Shown here: positions 55,926-64,000 of the stretch, piece by piece
Layout of the letters: each line of letters opens with the position of its first letter
Position numbering within the stretch: position 1 is the first letter of the stretch
Origin: Echiichthys vipera
Lineage: Eukaryota > Chordata > Actinopteri > Perciformes > Trachinidae
Assembly (NCBI GenBank): GCA_963691815.1
Contig: OY829662.1
Span: 28,496,732-28,560,731, forward strand
Length of the DNA: 64,000 nucleotides
Direction of reading: 5' to 3'
The notes under the pieces: generated by a model
Told to the model about the DNA's origin: nothing
Databases searched by the model: none
Seen by the model: only the letters and a program-made list of their open reading frames with translations
Made by a program: the position numbers and the translations under genes

Positions 55926-58900
55926 CTAAAAACAGACGAAAACACACCACAAATATGTGATGAAACCACTTAAAACAGATGCAATACACCATAGAAACAT
56001 GACAAAAATTACTAAAAAGAGATGAAAAAACCACCAAATCATGATAAAAAACTAAAAACAGACGAAACACACCACAAAAACATGATGAAACGACTATAAA
56101 CGAATGAAAACACCACAAAAACGTGACAAAACGATTTAAAACAGACAACACCACAAAATCATAACAAAACGAATAAAAACGGATGAAAACACAACAAAAA
56201 CATGACAAAACACCTAAAAACTGATGAAAACACCACAAAAATATGATAAAACAACTAAAAACAGACGAAAACACGACAAAAATGTGATGAAATTACTAAA
56301 AACAGACTAAACCACTACAAATATGTTATGAAACGACTTAAAACAGATGAAAACACTACAAAATGTGATAAGACAACTAAAAACAGACGAAACACACCAA
56401 AAAAACGTGATGAAACTACTAAAAACAGATGAAAACACCACAAAACGTGATAAAACTACTAAAAACAGACGAAACACACCACAAAAACGTGATGAAACGA
56501 CTAAAAACAGACGCAAGATACCACAAAAACGTGATGAAACGCCTAAAAACAGACGAAAACAAAACAAAAACATGACAAAACGACTAAAAACGGATGAAAA
56601 TACCACAAAAACATGACAAAAATGACTAAAAACTGATGAAACACCACAAAAACATGATGAAACGACTAAGTAGAGATGAAAACACCACAAAACGTGATAA
56701 AACAACTATAAACAGACGAAACACACCACAAAAGGGTGATAAAACGACTAAAAACAGAAGAAAAATTCCACAAAAACGTGATGAAACGACTAAAAACAGA
56801 TGAAAACACCACAAATATGTTATGAAACGACTTAAAACAGATGAAAAAAACACAAAAACATGATAAAAATGACTAAAAACAGATGAAAACACCACAAAAA
56901 CGTGATGAAACGACTAAGAAGGAATGAAAACACCACAAAACGTTATAAAACAACTATAAACAGACGAAACACACCACAAAAGGGTGATAAAACGACTCAA
57001 AACAGAAGAAAAATTCAACAAAAACGTTATGAAACGACTAAATACGGATGAAAACACAACAAAAACGTAACAAAACGAATAAAAACGGATGAAAACACCA
57101 CAAAAACATGACAAAACGACTAAAAACAGATGAAAACACCACAAAAATATGATAAAACAACTAAAAACAGACGAAACACATCACAAAAACGTGATGAAAC
57201 GACTAAAAACAGACTGAAGACACCACAAAACAACTAAAAACAGACGAAAACACCAAAAAAACGTGATGAATCGACTTGAAACAGATGAAAAGAACACAAA
57301 AACGCGATGAAACAACTAAAAACAGACGCAAAGTTCCATGAAAACATGACAAAAAGACTAAAAACAGACGCAAAACTCCACAAAAACGTGATGAAACGAC
57401 TAAAAACAGATGAAAACACCACAAAACGTGATAAAACAACTAAAAACAGACGAAACACACCACAAAAACGTGATGAAACGACTAAAAACAGACGCAAGAC
57501 ACCACAAAAACGTAATGAAACGTTTAAAAACAGACGAAACAAAACAAAAACATGACAAAACGACTAAAAACGGATGAAAACAACACAAAAACATGACAAA
57601 AATGACTAAAAACAGATAAAAACACCCAAAAACGTGATGAAACGACTAAGTAGAGATGAAAACACCACAAAACGTGATAAAACAACTATAAACAGACGAA
57701 ACACACCACAAAAGGGTGATAAAACGACTAAAAACAGAAGAAAATTTCCACAGAGACATGTCAAAACAACTAAAAACAGATGAAAACACTACTAAAACGT
57801 GACAAAACGACTAAAAACAGACGAAAACACTTCAAATATGTTATTAAAAAACTTAAAACAGATGAAAACACCACAAAAACATGACCAAACAATCAAAAAC
57901 GGATGAAAACACCACAAAAACATGACAAAAATTACTAAAACCAGATGAAAACACCACAAAACCTGATAAAACAACTAAAAACAGATGAAAACACCACAAA
58001 AAAATGACAAAACGAATAAAAACAGATGAAAAAAGCACAAAAACATGACAAAAATGACTAAAAACAGATGAAAACACCACAAAAACGTGATGAAACAAGT
58101 AAGTAGAGATGAAAACACCACAAAACGTGATAAAACAACTTAAAACAGACGAAACACACCACAAAAACGTGATGAAACCACTAAAAACAGATGAAAACAC
58201 CACAAAACTTGATAAGACAACTAAAAACAGATGAAAACACACCACAAAAACATTATGAAACGACTAAAAACAGATGAAAACACCACAAAAACATTACAAA
58301 ACAACTATAAACAGATGAAAACCCCAGAAAAAGGGTGATGAAACGACTAAAAACAGACGAAAACACACCACAAATATGTGATGAAACGACTTAAAACAGA
58401 TGCAATACACCATAAAAACATGACAAAAATTACTAAAAACAGATGAAAACACCACCAAATCATGATAAAAAACTAAAAACAGACGCAAGACACCACAAAA
58501 ACGTGATGAAATGACTAAAAACAGACGAGAACACCACAAAGACGTGATGAAACGACTATAAACAAATGAAAACACCACAAAAACGTGAGAAAACGATTTA
58601 AAACAGACAACACCACAAAATCATAACAAAACGAATAAAAACGGATGAAAACACAACAAAAACATGACAAAACACCTAAAAAGTGATGAAAACACTACAA
58701 AAATATAATAAAACAACTAAAAACAGACGAAAACACGACAAAAATGTGATGAAATTACTAAAAACAGACTAAACCACTACAAATATGTTATGAAACGACT
58801 TAAAACAGATGAAAACACTACAAAATGTGATAAGACAACTAAAAACAGACGAAACACACCAAAAAAACGTGATGAAACGACTAAAAACAGATGAAAACAC

Positions 58901-59292
58901 CACAAAACGTAATAAAACAACTAAAAACAGACGAAACACAAAACAAAAACGTGATGAAACGACTAAAAACAGACGCAAGACACCACAAAAACGTGATGAA
59001 ACGCCTAAAAACAGACGAAAACAAAACAAAAACATGACAAAACGACTAAAAACGGATGAAAACACCACAAAAACATGACAAAAATGACTAAAAACTGATG
59101 AAACACCACAAAAACATGATGAAACGACTAAGTAGAGATGAAAACACCACAAAACGTGATAAAACAACTATAAACAGACGAAACACACCACAAAAGGGTG
59201 ATAAAACGACTAAAAACAGATGAAAACACCACAAATATGTAATGAAACGACTTAAAACAAATGAAAAAAACACAAAAACATGATAAAAATGA
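55926..59292 (+). repeat. 3,367-bp tandem pair, second member
   Basis: This is nearly identical to the first member. The only clear differences I found are gatgaaaac near 56800 against gatgacaac near 53432, and atgttatgaaac near 58787 against atgtcatgaaac near 55420. It is the freshest-looking duplication in the window, unless it reflects the assembly. Confidence 0.9.
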
Positions 59293-60821
59293 CTAAAAAC
59301 AGATGAAAACACCACAAAAACGTGATGAAACGACTAAGAAGGAATGAAAACACCACAAAACATGATAAAACAAATATAAACAGACGAAACACACCACAAA
59401 AGGGTGATAAAACGACTACAAACAGAAGAAAAATTCAACAAAAACGTGATGAAACGACTAAATACGGATGAAAACACCACAAAAAAATAACAAAACGAAT
59501 AAAAACGGATGAAAACACCACAAAAACATGACAAAACGACTAAAAACAGATGAAAACACCACAAAAATATGATAAAACAACTAAAAACAGACGAAACACA
59601 TCACAAAAACGTGATGAAACGACTAAAAACAGACTGAAGACACCACAAAACAACTAAAAACAGACGAAAATACCAAAAAAAACGTGATGAATCGACTTGA
59701 AACAGATGAAAACAACACAAAACCGCGATGAAACAACTAAAAACAGACGCAAAGTTCCATGAAAACATGACAAAACGACTAAAAACAGACGCAAAACTCC
59801 ACAAAAACGTGACAAAACGACCGAAAACAGGTGAAAACACCACAAAAACGTGATGAAACGACTAAAAACTGATGAAAACACCACATAAACATGACAAAAC
59901 AACTAAAAACAGATGAAAACCCCACAAAAACGTGATGAAATGACTAAAAACAGACGAAAATAACACAAATATGTGAAGAAACGACTTAAAACAGACGCAA
60001 AACACCACAAAAACATGACAAAACGACTAAAAACAGACGAAAACACCACAAAAACGTGATGAAAAGACTTAAAACAGACGCAAAACTCCACAAAAACATG
60101 ACGAAACGACTAAAAACAGACGCAAAGGTCCACAAAAACGTGATGAAACGACTAAAAACAGATGAAAACACCACAAAACGTGATGACACGACTAAAAACA
60201 GATGAAAACACCACAGAAACATGACAAAACAACTAAAAACAGATGAAAACCCCACAAAAACGTGATGAAAAGACTAAAAACAGACGCAAAACTCCACAAC
60301 AACATGAGTGAACGACTAAAAACAGACACAAAACTCCACAAAAACGTGATGAAACGACTAAAAACAGATGAAAACACCACAAAACGTGATGACACGACTA
60401 AAAACAGACGAGAACACCACAAAAACGTGATGAAACGACTAAAAACAGATGAAAACACCACAAAAACGTGACAAAACGAATTAAAACAGACAACACCACA
60501 AAAACATAACACAACGAATAAAAATCGATGAAAACACCACAAAAACATGACAAAACGACTAAAAACTGATGAAAACACCACATAAATGTGATAAAACAAC
60601 TAAAAACAGACGAAACACATCACAAAAACGTGATGAAACTACTAAAAACAGACTGAAGACACCACAAAACAACTAAAAACAGACGAAAACACCAAAAAAA
60701 CGTGATGAACCGACTTAAAACAGATGAAAACAACACAAAAACGCGATGAAACAACTAAAAACAGACGCAAAGTTCCACAAAAACATGACAAAACGACAAA
60801 AAACAGACGCAAAACAAAAAA
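59293..60821 (+). repeat. Mosaic of D- and late-type monomers
   Basis: About 59334-59800 has the order of 53547-54010 (gaaggaatgaaaac, attcaacaaaaac, cagactgaag, agttccatg monomers). 59900-60250 resembles 34440-34500 and then 31340-31500. 60400-60780 resembles 13650-14020. It has a catgagtgaacgac variant near 60305 not seen elsewhere. Confidence 0.72.
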
Positions 60822-61640
60822 CAGAAGAAAATTTCCACAGAGACAAGTCAAAACAACTAAAAACAGATGAAAACACCACTTAAATGTGATGAAATGACTA
60901 AAAACAGACGGAAACACCATAAATATATTATGAAAAGACTAAAAACAGATGAAAACACCACAAAACGTGATAAGACAACTAAAAACAGACGAAACACACC
61001 ACAAAAACATGATGAAACGACTAAAAACAGATGAAAACACCACAAAAACGTGACAAAAACGACTAAAAACGGATGAAAACACCACAAAAACGTGATAGAA
61101 CAACTATAAACAGACGAAACAAAGCACAAAAGGGTGATAAAACGACAAAAAACAGACCAAAACTCCACAGAAACATGTCAAAACTACATAAAACAGATGA
61201 AAACACCACTAAAACATGACAAAACGACTAAAAACATACCAATACACCACAAAAACGTGACAAAACAACTAAAAACTGATGAAAACACTACAAAACGTGA
61301 TAAGACATCTAAAAAATGACGAAACACACCACAAAAACGTGATGAAACAACTAAAAACAGACGAAACACACCACAAAAACGTGATGAAACGACTAAAAAC
61401 AGACGAAAACACCACAAATATGTGAAGAAACGACTTAAAACAGATGCAAAACACCACAAAAACATGACAAAACGACTATAAACACACGAAAACACCACAA
61501 AAACGTGATGAAACGACTAAAAACGGATGCAAAACTCCACAAAAACATGAGGAAATGACTGAAAACAGACGTAAAACTCCACAGAAACATGACAAAACAA
61601 CTAAGAACAGATGAAAACACCACAAAAACATGACAAAAAC
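60822..61640 (+). repeat. Family C block, partial third copy
   Basis: This begins at the agaaaatttcc monomer near 60829 and follows the order of 11985-12600 (gacggaaacacc, gataagacaac, aaagcacaaaaggg, actacataaaac monomers). It differs more from C1 and C2 than they do from each other, for example ataaatatattatgaaaag near 60921 and acataccaatacacc near 61235. Confidence 0.75.
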
Positions 61641-62202
61641 GACTAAAAACAGATGAAAACACCACAAAAACATGATAAAACAACTATAAACAGACGAAAC
61701 ACACCACAAAAGGGTGATGAAATGACTAAAAACAGACGCAAGACACCACATAAACAACTAAAAACAGATGAAAACACCACAAAAACATGACAAAAATTAC
61801 TAAAAACAGATGAAAACACCACCAAATCATGATAAAAACACAAAAAACAGACGAAACACACTATAAAAACCTGATGAAACGACTAAAAACATACGAGAAC
61901 ACCACAAAAACGTGATGAAACGACTAAAAACAGATGAAAACACCACAAAAACGTGATAAAACAACTATAAACAGACAAAAAACACCACAAAAGGGTGATG
62001 AAAAGACTAAAAACAGACTGAAGACACCACAAAAACAACTAAAAACAGATGAAAACACCACAAAAACATGACAAAAATTACTAAAAACAGATGAAAACAC
62101 CACCAAATCATGATAAAAAAACAAAAAACAGACGAAACACACTACAAAAACGTGATGAAACGACTAAAAACATACGAGAACACCACAAAAACGTGATGAA
62201 AC
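61641..62202 (+). repeat. 281-bp tandem duplication (two members)
   Basis: The accaccaaatcatgat monomer at 61821 recurs at 62102, 281 bp on, with the flanking GGG-type and acatacgagaacacc monomers in the same order. The members are about 61641-61921 and 61922-62202. They differ at several bases, including a short ccacataaacaac monomer near 61748 against ccacaaaaacaac near 62029. Confidence 0.8.
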
Positions 62203-64000
62203 GACTAAAAACGGATGAAAACACCACAAAAACGTGACAAAACGGTTAAAAACAGACAACAACACCACAAAAACATAACAAAACGAAAATAAACGGATGA
62301 AACACCACAAAAACATCACAAAACAACTAAAAACAGACGAAACACATCACAAAAACGTGATGAAACGACTAAAAACAGACTGAAGACACCACAAAACAAC
62401 TAAAAAAGAATGAAAACACCACAAAAATGTGACAAAACAATTAAAAACAGACAACACCACAAAAACATAACAAAATGAATAAAAACGGATGAAAACACCA
62501 CAAAAACGTATAGAACAACTATAAACAGACGAAACAAATCACAAAAGGGTGATGAAACGACTAAAAACAGACGCAAGATATCACAAAACGACTAAAAACA
62601 GATGAAAACACCAAAAAAAACGAGACAAAACAACTAAAAACAGATGAAAACACCACAAAAACATGATGAAACGACTAAAAACAGATGAAAACACCACAAA
62701 TATGTTATGAAACGACTTAAAAAAGATAAAAACACCACAAAAACATGAAAAAACGTCTAAAAACAGATGAGAACACCACAAAAACATGACAAAAATTACT
62801 AAAACCAGATGAAAACACCACAAAACGTGATAAAACAACTAAAAACAGATGAAAACACCACAAAAACATGACAAAAATGACTAAAAACAGATGACAAAAC
62901 GTGATCAAAAACGTGATGAAACGACTAAGTAGAGATGAAAACACCACAAAACGTGATAAAACAACTATAAACAGACGAAACACACCACAAAAACGTGATG
63001 AAATGACTAAAAACAGATGAAAACACCACAAAACTTGATAAGACAACTAAAAACAGATGAAAACACACCACAAAAACATGATGAAACGACAAAAAGCAGA
63101 TGAAAACACCACAAAAACATGACAAAACAACTAAAAACAGATGAAAACCCCAGAAAAAGGGTTATGAAACGACTAAAAAAAGACGCAAATCACCACAAAA
63201 ACGACTGAAACCAGATGAAAACACCAAAAAAACATGACAAAAATTACTAAAAACAGATGAAAACACCACCAAATCATGATAAAAAACTAAAAACAGACGA
63301 AACACACCACAAAAACGTGATGAAATGACTAAAAACAGACGAGAACACCACAAAGACGTGATGAAACGACTATCAACAAATGAAAACACCACAAAAACGT
63401 GACAAAACGATTTAAAACAGACAACACCACAAAATCATAACAAAACGGATGAAAACACAACAAAAACATGACAAAATACCTAAAAACTGATGAAAACACC
63501 ACAAATATATGACAAAACAACTAAAAACCGAGGAAACACAACAAAAATGTGATGAAATTACTAAAAACAGACTAAACCACTACAAATATGTTATGAAACG
63601 ACTTAAAACAGATGAAAACACTACAAAATGTGATAAGACAACTAAAAACAGACGAAACACACCAAATAAACATGATGAAACGACTAAAAACAGATGAAAA
63701 CACCACAAAAACATGATAAAACAACTAAAAACAGATGAAAACCCCACAAAAACGTGATGAAACGACTAAAAACAGACGAGAACACCACAAATATGTGATG
63801 AAACGACTTAAAACAGATGCAAAACACCACAAAAACATGACAAAATGACTAAAAACAGACACAAAACTCCGCAGAAACATGACAAATCAACTTAAAACAG
63901 ATGACACACCACAAAAATGTGATGAAACGTCTAAAAACAGATGAAATCACCACAAAAACATGACAAAAACGACTAAAAACAGATGAAACAAAGCACAAAA
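62203..64000 (+). repeat. Right-end mosaic; array continues past the window
   Basis: 62220-62760 follows the order seen near 44240-45360 (gacaacaacacc, cagactgaag, gcaagatatc monomers). 62900-63160 follows 52290-52540, and 63160-63700 follows about 54960-55570. An irregular monomer near 62888 reads gatgacaaaacgtgatc. The last bases are still satellite, so the array is not finished at 64000. Confidence 0.75.

Larger units (their letters stand above)
1..64000 (+). repeat. Satellite DNA array of a ~41-bp monomer, spanning the whole window
   Basis: Every line of the window reads as the same ~41-bp unit. It has four parts: gtgatgaaac, gactaaaaac, agacgaaaac and accacaaaaac, with single-base variants. 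Most monomers are 40-42 bp. All lie in one orientation, with no inverted segment seen and no unique or foreign sequence longer than a monomer. The consensus has 23 A, 9 C, 6 G and 3 T. The array runs off both ends of the window, so its true size is unknown. Large homogeneous satellites like this are typical of centromeric, pericentromeric, subtelomeric or other heterochromatic blocks, but nothing here shows which. The family was not recognised by name. Confidence 0.97.

Noticed and set aside
1..64000. CRISPR array (short repeats with variable spacing)
   Set aside because: There are no spacers: the whole 41-bp period is repeat sequence. There are no adjacent cas genes, and the array has higher-order structure that CRISPR loci do not have.
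1..64000. CENP-B box-like motif, expected in some centromeric satellites
   Set aside because: The reverse-strand form needs CCCG upstream of CGAA. CGAA is common here but I saw no CCCG at the required spacing in any monomer variant.
1..64000. Telomeric or subtelomeric repeat
   Set aside because: No short telomere-type repeat such as TTAGGG, TTTAGGG or TTAGG arrays is present. A subtelomeric location cannot be excluded but has no support in the window.
1..64000. tRNA, rRNA or other structured RNA genes
   Set aside because: No interval departs from the monomer pattern long enough to hold one, and the extreme A/T strand imbalance leaves almost no self-complementary stems.

Overview
The whole window is one uninterrupted block of eukaryote-type satellite DNA. 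I see no gene, no RNA gene, no transposable element and no unique sequence in it. The unit is a monomer of about 41 bp (clean example 3724-3764), repeated head to tail in one orientation from base 1 to base 64000, roughly 1,550 times by division. The consensus on the + strand is about 56% A, 22% C, 15% G and 7% T. The organism cannot be named from this. A megasatellite of this size with higher-order structure points to a eukaryotic nuclear genome, and the pattern of CpG/TpG/CpA variation at the three CpG sites of the monomer suggests a host that methylates cytosine in CpG.

The array has several nested levels. The monomer is itself made of four 10-11 bp subunits, each ending in an A-run plus C. 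Monomers of 21, 31, 41 and 52 bp occur, as expected from two to five subunits. Monomer variants are arranged into higher-order repeats (HORs), and these are duplicated again.

Layout: 1-10499 holds five copies of a ~1,934-bp HOR (family A), one shortened by 126 bp and two enlarged by internal duplications of 704 and 249 bp. A sixth copy breaks off near 10775. 10776-21060 mixes B blocks (~724/682 bp), C blocks (~1.7 kb, at 11985 and 15774), a 786-bp tandem pair (13938-15510) and a 910-bp tandem pair (18261-20080). 21061-44902 is a mosaic of D/E blocks with copies 2.0, 4.8, 5.8 and 7.9-8.0 kb apart, plus a 1,204-bp tandem pair. 44903-52222 is a 3,703-bp tandem pair and 52560-59292 a 3,367-bp tandem pair, both nearly identical between copies. 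59293-64000 is a mosaic that reuses C-, D- and late-type pieces.

Many apparent open reading frames exist on both strands, but they are by-products of the low stop density of the repeat. They are out of frame between repeat copies and are not annotated as genes. No previously undescribed gene system is present. The points of interest are the four-level repeat architecture, the helically phased A-tracts, the CpG-decay signature and the record of unequal exchange. Repeat boundaries were found by eye and most are good to about one monomer.
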